This document shows positions 1-8,215 of a stretch of 64,000 nucleotides of DNA, piece by piece. A program made the translations under genes and the position numbers. The stretch's first letter is position 1. Each line of letters opens with the position of its first letter. The notes beneath the pieces were generated by a model that was not told where the DNA came from, ran no database searches, and was given only the letters and a program-made list of their open reading frames with translations. The stretch is taken from the NCBI GenBank assembly GCA_963699105.1, contig CAVOTI010000005.1, forward strand, positions 186,001 through 250,000. The letters run 5' to 3'. Origin of the DNA: Bog-756 sp963699105. Its GTDB lineage: Bacteria; Actinomycetota; Acidimicrobiia; Acidimicrobiales; RAAP-2.

Positions 1-206
1 GACACCACGGCGAAGGCCTTCCTCGGGCCGTTCCGCCAGGCCTTGGCCACGTCGTGTTCGAGGTAGTCGGCCGACGGGACCCCGACCACGTGGGGTACAC
101 GGGCCCTGGCCATCACCTCCCCCTTGGCGTTGACCGCCACCGCCTTGACGGCAGTCGTCCCCACGTCGACGCCGATGGTGCATCCTTCTCCCCCCGGCCT
201 GCTCAT
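1..206 (-). CDS. FGGY-family carbohydrate kinase, N-terminal fragment (cut by window edge)
   Basis: The minus strand from the ATG at 206 reads into the window edge and gives about 68 residues. After a short lead the protein shows TIGVDVGTTAVKAVAVN, the phosphate-1 DxGTT motif of the FGGY/actin-like sugar kinase fold, which binds ATP. Such enzymes (xylulokinase, ribulokinase, glycerol kinase and others) phosphorylate a sugar or polyol in the cytoplasm; the substrate cannot be told from the N-terminus. It diverges from a D-2-hydroxyacid dehydrogenase with 84 bp between the starts, an arrangement fitting a shared sugar-acid or polyol pathway (inference). Confidence 0.8.
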   Translation of the reverse strand, partial: MSRPGGEGCTIGVDVGTTAVKAVAVNAKGEVMARARVPHVVGVPSADYLEHDVAKAWRNGPRKAFAVV

Positions 207-290
207 GAATCTGACAATCGCGTCATGAGACGCCATTATTGCCCCCACCCACCCGGGGGGGCGGGAGATCCCAGCAAGGAGTCAACCGAC

Positions 291-1277
291 ATGTCCGAAA
301 AACGACCCAAGGCACTGGTCACCGCGGCCGTGCGCGGCCCCGGGCTCTCCCTGCTCGGGGAGCTCGCCGACGTGACCATCGACTCGTGGCTGGACCAGCC
401 CACCCTGCGCATCTACAACGCCGAGCAGTTGGCCGAGCGGGTGGCCGCCGAGGGCGCGTCCGTCGTGGTGGTCGAGAGCGATCGCTGTGCCGGTCCCCTC
501 TTCGAGCAGCCTCTCCTGGCCGTGTGCAGCTGCCGGGGCGATCCGACCAACGTGGACGTGTCCGCGGCCACCGCCGCCGGGGTCCCGGTCCTCCGGGCTC
601 CTGGACGCAACGCCGACGCCGTCGCCGAGATCGGAATCGCCCTGCTGTTTGCCGCCACGCGCCGGGTCGTCGCCGCCGACGCCGACGTGCGCCGGGGGGA
701 CATCTACAAGGACGGCACCATCCCCTACCAGCGCTTTCGGGCCTGGCAGCTGGCCGGCCGGACCGCCGGTGTGGTGGGACTGGGGGCGGTCGGGCGTGCG
801 CTGCGGTGGCGGTTGCGCGGCCTCGGACTCGAGGTGATCGCCTACGACCCCTACGCCGACGAGCCCACCGTGTCGCTCGACGAGCTCCTGTCCCGTTCCG
901 ATGTCGTGTCGTTGCACGCGCCGGTCACCCCCGAGACGACCGGCATGATCGGTGCCCCCGAGTTCGCCTCGATGCGGGACGGTGTCGTGTTCCTCAACAC
1001 GGCCAGAGCCGCCCTGCACGACACCGACGCCCTGGTCGATGCCCTCCGGTCCGGAAAGGTGTCGGCGGCTGGGATCGACCACTTCGAGGGCGAATCGCTG
1101 GCCACCGACCATCCGTTGACCGAGTTCGGCTCGGTGGTGCTCACCCCGCACATCGGCGGTGCCACCTTCGACGTCGAGTCCAACCACACCCGGATCATCG
1201 CCGAGGACCTGTGCCGTCTGGTGGCCGGGGCCCGACCCCTCAACATCGTGAACCCCGAGGTGCTGGACCGGCGCTGA
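291..1277 (+). CDS. D-isomer-specific 2-hydroxyacid dehydrogenase (phosphoglycerate-dehydrogenase-like)
   Basis: NAD-dependent oxidoreductase that interconverts a D-2-hydroxyacid and its 2-oxoacid in the cytoplasm. The 328-residue protein has the family's split layout: a catalytic domain at both ends and a central Rossmann domain with GVVGLGAVGRAL. Catalytic residues are visible as the Arg in FLNTARAAL, the Glu in GIDHFEGE and the His in LTPHIGG. I chose the ATG at 291 because AAGGAG lies at 276-281; the frame is open further upstream, but that part is low-complexity and overlaps the kinase promoter region. It lacks an ACT domain, so it is not a full SerA. The substrate is unknown; the divergent FGGY kinase suggests sugar-acid metabolism. 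Confidence 0.85.
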   Translation: MSEKRPKALVTAAVRGPGLSLLGELADVTIDSWLDQPTLRIYNAEQLAERVAAEGASVVVVESDRCAGPLFEQPLLAVCSCRGDPTNVDVSAATAAGVPVLRAPGRNADAVAEIGIALLFAATRRVVAADADVRRGDIYKDGTIPYQRFRAWQLAGRTAGVVGLGAVGRALRWRLRGLGLEVIAYDPYADEPTVSLDELLSRSDVVSLHAPVTPETTGMIGAPEFASMRDGVVFLNTARAALHDTDALVDALRSGKVSAAGIDHFEGESLATDHPLTEFGSVVLTPHIGGATFDVESNHTRIIAEDLCRLVAGARPLNIVNPEVLDRR

Positions 1278-1302
1278 ACCGCCGGCCTGTGACCCCGGAG
1301 GC

Positions 1303-1396
1303 CCGTCGACTTCCCATCGACCCCCCAGTAGACGAGGAAGGCCACCCGGCGACCCCCCATAGACCCCCCGTCGACCACCCGTCGACCACCCGTCGG
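1303..1396. repeat. Short degenerate tandem repeats in the 3' intergenic gap
   Basis: The gap between the hydroxyacid dehydrogenase stop and the convergent GMC oxidoreductase stop holds imperfect direct repeats. CGTCGACCACC occurs twice in tandem at about 1370-1391 followed by a partial copy, and C-rich GACCCCCC blocks precede it. No clear stem-loop was found; the role is unknown. Confidence 0.6.
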
Positions 1397-1428
1397 CTGA
1401 TGGATCCTCGGCCGACTGGACCCAGCGT

Positions 1429-3070
1429 TCAAGTCAGGAGATGGGCGGCCCTGGCGGCCAGTGTGGCCAGGGTGAGGGTCGGTCCGTAGCCGGCCGAGGT
1501 TACGAACACCGAGGAGTCGGCCACCACCACGTTGTCGGCTTGGTGGAGCCGGCCGCCGGAGTCGACCACCGAAGTGGCGGGATCGTCCCCCATACGCACC
1601 GTTCCCATGTTGTGCCGGCTCTCGGGCACGGCCTCGGGCGCCGAGGCGTTGCCCCCGCCGGGCGAGGTGGTGACGAACGTCCACTCCGCCCCCATCTCCT
1701 CCAGAATGGCGGCCAGCCGGGGCCCGTAGTGCCCGGAGGCGGCCAGCTCGTGGTGGCCGGGGCGGTAGGTGACCCGGGCCACCGGGTACCCGCGGGCGTC
1801 TCGGACGGTCGGGTCGAGATCGACCCGGTTGCCGGCGTAGGGCAGGTCCTCGCCCTGCATGATGAAGGCCCACAACCGGGCCCGGAAGGCCGAGTCGGCC
1901 ATCATGGCGGCGTGGTCCTTCCCCCACGGGAGGTGCTTGGCCTCCATGATGGGCAGACCGGCCCCGCCATGCTCGACCAGACCGCCACGGATCCACGGGA
2001 GACCTGCCTCGGCGGCGGCGAACCGGCTGGCGTCGTCGCCCACGATCATGTCGTCGTGGACATGGGTGACGGCCCGGCCACGTTCGGCGTAGGTGCGGAA
2101 CGGCATGGAGCCGACGGTGATGGTCTGGAAGTGGGTCATGAGGTACCGGCCCACCAGTGGATGGTCCACCCCGGACAACAGGAGCAGCCGCGGCGTCTCG
2201 ATGGCCCCGGCGGCGATGATCACATGGCGGGCACCCATGACTCGTTTCGACCCGTCGGGTCCGACCAACTCGACACCGGTGGCCCGACGACCGTCGAAGA
2301 GCACACGGGACGCGAAGGTCTCGGTCACCAGCTCGGCCCGACCGCTGGCCATGGCCCGCATCAACATGGCGACGGGATCGCCCTTGGCGTGGATCGGACA
2401 GCCGAAGAAGGCGCAGAAGCCGCAGTTGTTGCAGGCCGGCCTGCCGTCGTAGGGAACGCTGTTGGCCGCCGTCGGCGCCGGATAGGGGTGGTAGCCCGAA
2501 CCGCTCGGCTGCCGCCGCCGACACGGTGGCGCCGAACATGGGTGGGCCCGAGGGCATGGGGAACGGCCCCGAGCGGGGACCGGCGAACGGGTTGGCGCCG
2601 TCGGTGCCGGCGACCCCGATGGCCCGCTCGACCTGGGCGTAGTAGGGCTCGAGCTCGTCGTAGCCGAACGGCCAGTCGGCCACGTCCGCCCCGGGCTGGG
2701 GGCCGAACAGGGAGTGGAGGTAGAAGTCGTCGGGCCGGAAGCGCGGCACCTTGCCGTCGGCATGGGTACCCCCTCCGCCCACGGTGGAGGGCACCGAGTT
2801 GACCTCACCCACATGGGTGTGGTCGCCGTCGTCCTCGTGGGTCCTGAAGGTCCGCGGTTCGACCAGGGGGTCGGGCCCGAGGAAGTGACGCTCGAGGAAT
2901 TTGATCTCGTCGTTGGAGTAGTCGAATGACGGGCGGGCCAGATCGTCGGGGTCGAGCAGGTGATTGCGGCCCTTCTCGACGATGGTCACCGACCAGCCGG
3001 CGGCGGTGAGCACGTCAGCCGCGGTAGCCCCGCCGGGACCCGACCCGATGATCACGGCGTCGACGGTCAC
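1429..3070 (-). CDS. GMC-family FAD-dependent oxidoreductase (one frameshift)
   Basis: Flavin dehydrogenase or oxidase of the glucose-methanol-choline family, probably the catalytic subunit paired with the gamma-like protein upstream. The start is GTG at 3070, overlapping the preceding stop as GTGA. The N-terminus has the FAD-binding IIGSGPGGATAADVL. A cysteine cluster, CNNCGFCAFFGC, follows in the middle; it could hold an iron-sulfur centre (inference). The C-terminus has NMGTVRMGDDP and SAGYGPTLTLATLA, typical of the GMC C-terminal signature. The frame breaks at 2495-2497: removing one C from this run joins AERFG to YHPYPAPTAANSVPYDG without a gap, so a sequence error is likely. The substrate is unknown; the operon context with a P450 suggests an alcohol of a lipid, terpenoid or steroid. 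Confidence 0.8.
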
Positions 3071-3630
3071 GGGTTGGTGACCTCGGCGTCGGTCCACCCC
3101 CGGGGCTGGACGTCCCCGTCGAACCCGATGGCCTGCCAACCGGCCCCGCCGCGGTTGCCCCCGTACTCGGGGGCGCCGTACATCCCCTCGCAGGTGTGGC
3201 CGTAGAGGAGGGCGGTGAACTCGGGCAGCGAGCGCAGCCTGGTGTCCTGGTCCTGGGGGCCGAGACGGCCGAACTCGGCTCCCAGGGCGGCCAGGCCCTG
3301 TCGGTACTGCTCCTGGAGGCCGATCACCGGACCGTTGAACTCGCGCTCGGGCAGTCCCTGGGAGCCCTCGATGCGCATCCGCCAGGCCAGCTCGTCGAGG
3401 GGTGACAGTGAATGGAAGTCGGCGAATGCCGTCTCCCCGCCGTGGCGGCCCGACGTAGGGCCGCCGGCCCAGATCTTCGGTGGGTCGAAGGTAAAGGCGC
3501 CCAGGAGTCCGTCGATGTAGTCGGGCACACCGGCATCGGTGGCCCCCGGCCCGGCATCGGTGGCAGGGATCAATCGATCGCAGGCCGCCGTCAGGATGCG
3601 GTACTCGTCCTCGGTCAACCAGACGGGCAT
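3067..3630 (-). CDS. Gluconate 2-dehydrogenase subunit 3 (gamma) family protein
   Basis: A 187-residue partner of GMC dehydrogenases. The opening MPVWLTEDEYRILTAACDRLIPATD matches the usual N-terminal helix of the family, in which a small subunit binds and often exports the flavoprotein. No Tat twin-arginine signal is visible, so this complex may stay in the cytoplasm. The stop overlaps the GTG start of the GMC gene by four bases, so the two are translationally coupled. No good ribosome binding site precedes the ATG at 3630. The gene sits 74 bp downstream of the P450 stop and is probably in the same transcript. Confidence 0.75.
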   Translation of the reverse strand: MPVWLTEDEYRILTAACDRLIPATDAGPGATDAGVPDYIDGLLGAFTFDPPKIWAGGPTSGRHGGETAFADFHSLSPLDELAWRMRIEGSQGLPEREFNGPVIGLQEQYRQGLAALGAEFGRLGPQDQDTRLRSLPEFTALLYGHTCEGMYGAPEYGGNRGGAGWQAIGFDGDVQPRGWTDAEVTNP

Positions 3631-3704
3631 CAGGTCACCCTAATGAAGGAGACTGGGACGCGCCGGCCCTTGTCGGGCCGCCCCACCACTGCACCGGCGG
3701 TCCC

Positions 3705-4961
3705 TCAGCCCGGGGTGAAGGCGACCGGGAGTGCGATCGGCGACCGGAAGGCCATCCCCTTGATGTGCAGGTCCTGGTCGGGCCCGGCGTCGAGCCGCAT
3801 GTCGGGCAGTCGGTCGAAGAGGGTGTTGAGGGCCACCCTGACCTCCATCCGGGCCAGGTGCATGCCCAGACACACGTGGACGCCGAAGCCGAATCCCACG
3901 CTCTGGCGGGACTCGCGGAACAGGTCGAAGCGGTCGGGGTGCTCGTACTTGCGCTCGTCACGGTTGGCCGATCCGAGAAGGAGGGCCACGTCGGCCCCCG
4001 CCTCGACCGGTACGCCACCGATGTCGGTGTCACGTAGGGCCCGCCGGAGGATCACCGTGACCGGTGGCTCCCACCGGATCGCCTCCTCGAAGGCCACCGG
4101 AAGCAGGGACCGGTCGTCCCGCACCGCCTCGAGTTGATCGGGATTGGTCAACAGACCGTAGAGGAGATTGCCCGAAGCCCGGTAGGTGGTCTCCACGCCG
4201 GCCGGCAGCAGCAGGCGGAGGAAGGAGTAGATCTCCTCGTCGTCGAGGCGCCTCCCGTCGACTTCGGCCGTCAGCAGGTCGCTGATCAGGTCGTCAGCGG
4301 GATGGTGCCGACGTTCCTCCAGCACGTCGGCGAAGTAGTCGCGGAGGGCGGCCGAGGCGGCGATACCGCGGTCCCAGTTGGAGGCGACGCTGGTGATGGC
4401 GATGGCCCACCGCTGGAAGGTGGGGAAGTCCTCTCGGGGCAGGCCCAGGATCTGGGCGATGACCTGTACCGGAAAGTTGAAGGTCAGCTCCTGGACCAGG
4501 TCGGCCGAGCCACGGGCGGCAAACCCGTCGATGAGCTCGTTCACCACCCGCTGGACCAGGTCACCCTCCCACCGCTCCAGCACCTTGGAACGGAACGTGG
4601 GGGTGACCAGCGCCCGGTGCAGTCGGTGCTCGGGCTCATCCATCTGGAGAATGGTCCTCCCCATGACCGCCCCCATGATCCCCTCGTACACCGTCGACGA
4701 GTACGTCTCGTTGTCCCGCAGGACCTGCACCGCCTCCTCGAAACCGAACACGGTGACCGGCTGGGGTTTCGACGGATCGACGGATTCGGCACCCTCACCG
4801 AGGTCGATCGGACCGACGTGGACCGGGCTCTCGGCCCGCAGCTTCGCCATCACCGGGTAGGGGTCGCGGATGTTCCCGGACACCGTGTCCTCGAGCTCGA
4901 ACGGGTCGAACGGAACCGGTGCGTCGACCCGACCGGCGGTTGCCTCGGTGCTGATGGTCAT
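3705..4961 (-). CDS. Cytochrome P450
   Basis: Heme-thiolate monooxygenase of bacterial type, 418 residues, soluble, normally fed by a ferredoxin and ferredoxin reductase. All core signatures are present in order: I-helix LLPAGVETTYR, K-helix EEAIRW (ExxR), and the heme loop FGFGVHVCLGMH with its ligand cysteine near residue 355. A GGAGGAG ribosome binding site precedes the ATG at 4961. It is divergent from a TetR regulator and its promoter carries a palindromic operator. The substrate cannot be read from sequence. A candidate electron donor is the 3Fe-4S-type ferredoxin at 24763-25050; no reductase is seen in the window. Confidence 0.92.
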   Translation of the reverse strand: MTISTEATAGRVDAPVPFDPFELEDTVSGNIRDPYPVMAKLRAESPVHVGPIDLGEGAESVDPSKPQPVTVFGFEEAVQVLRDNETYSSTVYEGIMGAVMGRTILQMDEPEHRLHRALVTPTFRSKVLERWEGDLVQRVVNELIDGFAARGSADLVQELTFNFPVQVIAQILGLPREDFPTFQRWAIAITSVASNWDRGIAASAALRDYFADVLEERRHHPADDLISDLLTAEVDGRRLDDEEIYSFLRLLLPAGVETTYRASGNLLYGLLTNPDQLEAVRDDRSLLPVAFEEAIRWEPPVTVILRRALRDTDIGGVPVEAGADVALLLGSANRDERKYEHPDRFDLFRESRQSVGFGFGVHVCLGMHLARMEVRVALNTLFDRLPDMRLDAGPDQDLHIKGMAFRSPIALPVAFTPG

Positions 4962-5005
4962 CGGTCGTCTCTCCTCCGACGCTCCGGGCGGAGCGACCTG
5001 GGGTC

Positions 5006-5034
5006 ATCCTAAGACAAACGTTTGTTTGGGTCAA
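5006..5034 (-). promoter_or_regulatory. Promoter of the P450 operon
   Basis: On the minus strand, TTGACC (5034-5029) and TAGGAT (5011-5006) are separated by exactly 17 bp, a good housekeeping-sigma promoter for a high-GC actinobacterium. The expected transcript start is near 4999, giving a leader of about 38 nt before the P450 ATG. The spacer contains the palindrome at 5014-5025. Confidence 0.6.
5014..5025. promoter_or_regulatory. Putative TetR operator, 12-bp perfect palindrome
   Basis: ACAAACGTTTGT is a perfect palindrome located entirely between the -35 and -10 boxes of the P450 promoter and 65 bp upstream of the divergent TetR gene. TetR-family repressors usually bind such a site in the shared promoter region and are displaced by the pathway substrate or its acyl-CoA. 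Site and position are seen; the binding is inferred. Confidence 0.6.
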
Positions 5035-5089
5035 TCACCGGAGATCGCCCATCGACTCGGCACCGAACGCCAGGGTCCACAATGGAGCC

Positions 5090-5782
5090 GTGTCCCCCGA
5101 CCGTGACCAGGTGGGCCGTTCCGACGGTTCGTCCCAGCGCCAGCACATCCTCCGCACCGCCCTGTCGCTCATGGCCCAGCAGGGCGTGGACGGAACCAGC
5201 ATGCGCACCCTGGCCGCCGCCACCGGCCTCAACGTCGCCTCGCTCTATCACTACTTCCCGTCGAAACGGGACCTGTTGGTGGCCGTGCTCGAGGAACGGG
5301 GGCTGGTGGAGAACCTGGCGAATGCGTCGCGCCCCTCGCTGTCCCAGGACTCGGCGGCCAACGTTGGAGACCTGCTGTTCGACATCCTCCGGTCGATGCT
5401 GGACGTGGAGGACTTCATCCGCCTCATGCTGGGCGAGGTGATGCGGGGGGACGAGACCGCCTCGGCCGTCGGGACCGAACTCTTCGATGCCACCCAGGCG
5501 TCACTCGAGCACTGGTTGGGCGAGCACGATCCGCCGTTGTGCCCCTCCGGTGACGTGGCCGCCATGGCCCGCATGCTCCGCAGCCTTCTGGTCGGCCTGT
5601 TCGTCGAGCACGTGGCCGGCGTCCTGGACGGCGACACCGGCAGTCCCGGCAGCCCCGACCCCGGAGGCACCACAAACACCGACGGCAACGGCACCGCGGA
5701 CTCCGCCGCCACCTTCCGGCTCCGGGCAGACGAGGTGGCGGCGATCCTCGAACGGAGGGTGCGGAATGACGATCCCAGCTGA
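5090..5782 (+). CDS. TetR-family transcriptional regulator
   Basis: A 230-residue one-component repressor. Residues about 15-60 form the TetR helix-turn-helix, with TSMRTLAAATGLNVASLYHY followed by FPSKRDLL. The C-terminal two-thirds are the divergent ligand-binding and dimer domain. A low-complexity Gly/Ser/Pro stretch near residues 182-200 (GDTGSPGSPDPGG) is an odd insertion. The start is GTG at 5090; an ATG at 5082 is out of frame. It is divergent from the P450 operon and probably controls it, and itself, through the palindrome at 5014-5025. The stop codon lies in the first unit of a decamer repeat array. Confidence 0.9.
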   Translation: MSPDRDQVGRSDGSSQRQHILRTALSLMAQQGVDGTSMRTLAAATGLNVASLYHYFPSKRDLLVAVLEERGLVENLANASRPSLSQDSAANVGDLLFDILRSMLDVEDFIRLMLGEVMRGDETASAVGTELFDATQASLEHWLGEHDPPLCPSGDVAAMARMLRSLLVGLFVEHVAGVLDGDTGSPGSPDPGGTTNTDGNGTADSAATFRLRADEVAAILERRVRNDDPS

Positions 5783-5866
5783 CCTCGCCTGACCCCAGCT
5801 GGCCCGGCCTGACCTCGCCTGACCCCAGCTGGCCTCGCCTGACCTCGCCTGACCTCAGCTGAGGTC
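5771..5866. repeat. Decamer tandem-repeat array with a 16-bp palindrome between convergent genes
   Basis: Nine consecutive ten-base units from 5771 to 5860 follow variants such as GACCTCGCCT, GACCCCAGCT and GGCCTCGCCT. They are arranged as a higher-order 30-bp unit (5781-5810, 5811-5840, then a partial copy). The last unit opens into a perfect palindrome, GACCTCAGCTGAGGTC (5851-5866). The tetR stop (5780-5782) and the stop of the convergent acyl-CoA dehydrogenase (5855-5857) both fall inside the array. It may act as a two-way terminator or simply be slippage-grown sequence. It is not a CRISPR: there are no unique spacers. Confidence 0.8.
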
Positions 5867-6934
5867 GACCAGCTCGGCCGCCAGGTGCTGCCACTGATGG
5901 CTCGACCCACCCATCAGCACTTCGTTCTGCTTGGCCCGCTTGAACAGGAAGTGGGCGTCGTTGGCCCAAGTGAATCCCACGCCCCCGTGGATCTGGATGT
6001 CGTCACCGGTGACCCGGACCGCGGCCTCGGAGGCGTAGGCGGCGGCCATGTTGGCGGCCCGGGACCGTTCGGGCACGTCCGAGTCGGCGGCCCAGGCGGC
6101 GAAGTGCACGCCGGCCCGGGCCATCTCCAACGAGTGGTACATGTCCACGATGCGATGCTTGACCGCTTGGAACGAGGCGATGGGGCGGTCGAAGACGACC
6201 CGGACCTTGGCGTACTCCACCGCTTCTTCGAGGGCACGGTCGGACACCCCGACCAACTCGGCGGCCAGCGCCACCGAGACGTCGTCCAGCACCCGGCGCC
6301 ACAGGGCGGTCTGGTCACCGACCGGTCCGAGCGGCTCCACTGGCTCCTCCTCCAGCACCAGCCGCGCCAGCTTGCGGGTGGGATCGAGGGTGGGCACGGC
6401 CTCGGCCCTCGGCGACGGCAGCAGAAACGAGTGGATGCCATCCTCGGCCAGGGCCACCGCGATGGCCCAGTCGGCGGTGTGGCCGTCCACCACCACCGGC
6501 TTGACCCCGGTCACCACCCAGCCCGCGCCCTTCCGCCGGGCCCGGGCCCGAACCGTGCCGATGGGGTGACCGTGCCCCTGTTCGTGCAATGCCACCGTGC
6601 CCCGCTCCCGTCCCGAGCCCAAGCCGTCCAGGAGGGTGTCGGCCCCCAGGGCGCCAGCGGCCAGGGTGGCCATGACCGAGGACGAGAAGAACGGCCCGGG
6701 AAGCGGCACCCGGCCCATCTGTTCGAGCACCACGCACATCTCGAGCAGCCCGGCCCCCTCCCCCGGTACCAGCATGCCGGTCCAGCCCAGTGAGACCAAC
6801 CGGTCCCAGAGCTCGGGAGTGATCCCCGACGGATCGTCCGCCAGCTCCCGCACGGTGTCCCCCCCGACCTCTCCCATGGCCCGACGGGCCACGTCCTGCA
6901 GGGCGAGCTGTTCGGCATCGAAGGTGAAATCCAC
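5855..6934 (-). CDS. Acyl-CoA dehydrogenase, short form
   Basis: FAD enzyme for alpha,beta-desaturation of an acyl-CoA in beta-oxidation. The protein is 359 residues, shorter than the usual 380-400 and typical of one partner of actinobacterial alpha2beta2 acyl-CoA dehydrogenases. The C-terminal signature IHGGVGFTWANDAHFLFKRA is clear. The start is GTG at 6934, with GAGGGG at 6941-6946; a longer frame to 7015 adds a non-conserved tail. It diverges from a second acyl-CoA dehydrogenase with only 68 bp between them, and I infer that the two form a heteromer acting on a bulky substrate, as for steroid side-chain FadE pairs in mycobacteria. Confidence 0.85.
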   Translation of the reverse strand: MDFTFDAEQLALQDVARRAMGEVGGDTVRELADDPSGITPELWDRLVSLGWTGMLVPGEGAGLLEMCVVLEQMGRVPLPGPFFSSSVMATLAAGALGADTLLDGLGSGRERGTVALHEQGHGHPIGTVRARARRKGAGWVVTGVKPVVVDGHTADWAIAVALAEDGIHSFLLPSPRAEAVPTLDPTRKLARLVLEEEPVEPLGPVGDQTALWRRVLDDVSVALAAELVGVSDRALEEAVEYAKVRVVFDRPIASFQAVKHRIVDMYHSLEMARAGVHFAAWAADSDVPERSRAANMAAAYASEAAVRVTGDDIQIHGGVGFTWANDAHFLFKRAKQNEVLMGGSSHQWQHLAAELVDLS

Positions 6935-6965
6935 TGTCAACCCCTCTTGTGGCGTCGCTGATCGT

Positions 6966-6994
6966 GGGACAGTGTAGACAAGAACGGCTATTCT
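6966..6994 (+). promoter_or_regulatory. Candidate promoter giving a leaderless mRNA for the plus-strand acyl-CoA dehydrogenase
   Basis: GGGACA (6966-6971) and TATTCT (6989-6994) are 17 bp apart. The predicted start of transcription, 7-9 nt after the -10, coincides with the GTG start codon at 7003, which would make the transcript leaderless. An inverted pair, CACTGTC (6932-6938) and GACAGTG (6968-6974), spans the divergent control region and may be an operator. Confidence 0.45.
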
Positions 6995-7002
6995 CCGGAG
7001 CC

Positions 7003-8214
7003 GTGGACTTCGCACTGGCTCCAGAGGACGAGGCGTTCCGAGACGAACTGCGCAACTGGCTCGACGAGCACCTCCCGCCCTTCCTGGCCAGTGAGGAGCT
7101 GGCCGACGACTCCTCTCTGTCGGGCGAGAAGTCCCAGCAGCGCCGGGCGGCGTGGCAACGGGTGCTCAACGAAGGCCGGTGGGCCGCCGTCCACTGGCCG
7201 GAGGAGTACGGGGGCCGGAACGCCACGGCCATGCAGCGCATCATCTACTCCGAGGTCAACGCCGAGTACCGGACGCCCGGGTTGTTCAACCCCAACGGGC
7301 TCTGGCAGATCGGGCCCATGATCATCGCCTGGGGCACCGACGAGCAGAAGGCCCGCTGGCTCCCGTCGATCCTCGAGGCGACCGACCACTGGTGCCAGGG
7401 TTTCTCCGAACCCAACGCCGGCAATGATCTGGCCAACCTGTCGACCACCGCCATCCTGGACGGCGACCACTACGTGGTCAACGGCCAGAAGATCTGGATC
7501 TCCACCGCCCACCTGGCCCGCTGGGGCCTGTTCCTCCTGCGCACCGATCCCACCGCCATCTCACGGGGGGCCAAGCACGAGGGCATCACCGCCTTCATCA
7601 TAGACATGCACACGCCGGGCATCGAGACTCGGCCCATCCGCGACATGACCGGCGAGGAGATGTTCAACGAGGTCTTCTTCACCGACGCCCGCATCCCGGT
7701 GGACAGCCGTCTGGGGGGCGAGGGCGAGGGCTGGATGGTGGCCATGGGCACGCTCGGCCACGAGCGGGTGGGCATCGCCGGGCAGATCTCTCTGCTGGCC
7801 GCCGACCTCCGGGCCATGGTGACGGCGGCCCGATCGGTAAACCCGGCGGCTCTGGACGATCCCTCCCTACGGGAGCGGCTGGCCCGGGCCTGGACCGACA
7901 TCGAACTGGCCCGGCTCCTGTCACTGCGAGCGCTGAGCAAGATCATCAAGGGCGAGAAGAACTGGCCCGAGGTCCCCTTCGCCAAGCTCCAGTGGTCGGC
8001 CCTGGCCCAGACCCTGGCCGCCCTGTCGGTCGACCTGTTGGGGCCGGCGGGAGTCCTGGCCCGCGGCGGGCCCGACGCCGTCGACCGGGGCAAGTGGACC
8101 CGCCTGTACTCGTTCCAGCGGTACAGCACCATCGGTGGAGGCTCCACCGAGGTGCAGAAGAACATCATCGCCGACCGAGCGGTGAAGCTGCCCGGCCGGT
8201 CGCGACTCTCCTGA
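7003..8214 (+). CDS. Acyl-CoA dehydrogenase
   Basis: FAD-dependent acyl-CoA dehydrogenase of 403 residues starting VDFALAPEDEAFRDELRNWL. Conserved blocks are seen in order: WCQGFSEPNAGNDLANLS (substrate and FAD region), YVVNGQKIWIS, MFNEVFFTDARIP and the C-terminal GGGSTEVQKNIIADR. The GTG at 7003 is preferred over upstream in-frame ATG 6949 because the family domain begins there and the predicted promoter ends just before it. The next gene begins one base after the stop, so this heads a plus-strand operon with the thiolase-like gene. It is likely a partner of the divergent 359-residue enzyme. Confidence 0.88.
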   Translation: MDFALAPEDEAFRDELRNWLDEHLPPFLASEELADDSSLSGEKSQQRRAAWQRVLNEGRWAAVHWPEEYGGRNATAMQRIIYSEVNAEYRTPGLFNPNGLWQIGPMIIAWGTDEQKARWLPSILEATDHWCQGFSEPNAGNDLANLSTTAILDGDHYVVNGQKIWISTAHLARWGLFLLRTDPTAISRGAKHEGITAFIIDMHTPGIETRPIRDMTGEEMFNEVFFTDARIPVDSRLGGEGEGWMVAMGTLGHERVGIAGQISLLAADLRAMVTAARSVNPAALDDPSLRERLARAWTDIELARLLSLRALSKIIKGEKNWPEVPFAKLQWSALAQTLAALSVDLLGPAGVLARGGPDAVDRGKWTRLYSFQRYSTIGGGSTEVQKNIIADRAVKLPGRSRLS

Positions 8215-8215
8215 C

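Noticed and set aside
5771..5866. Regular repeats as a CRISPR array
   Set aside because: Units are adjacent ten-base variants with no unique spacers and no cas genes in the window.
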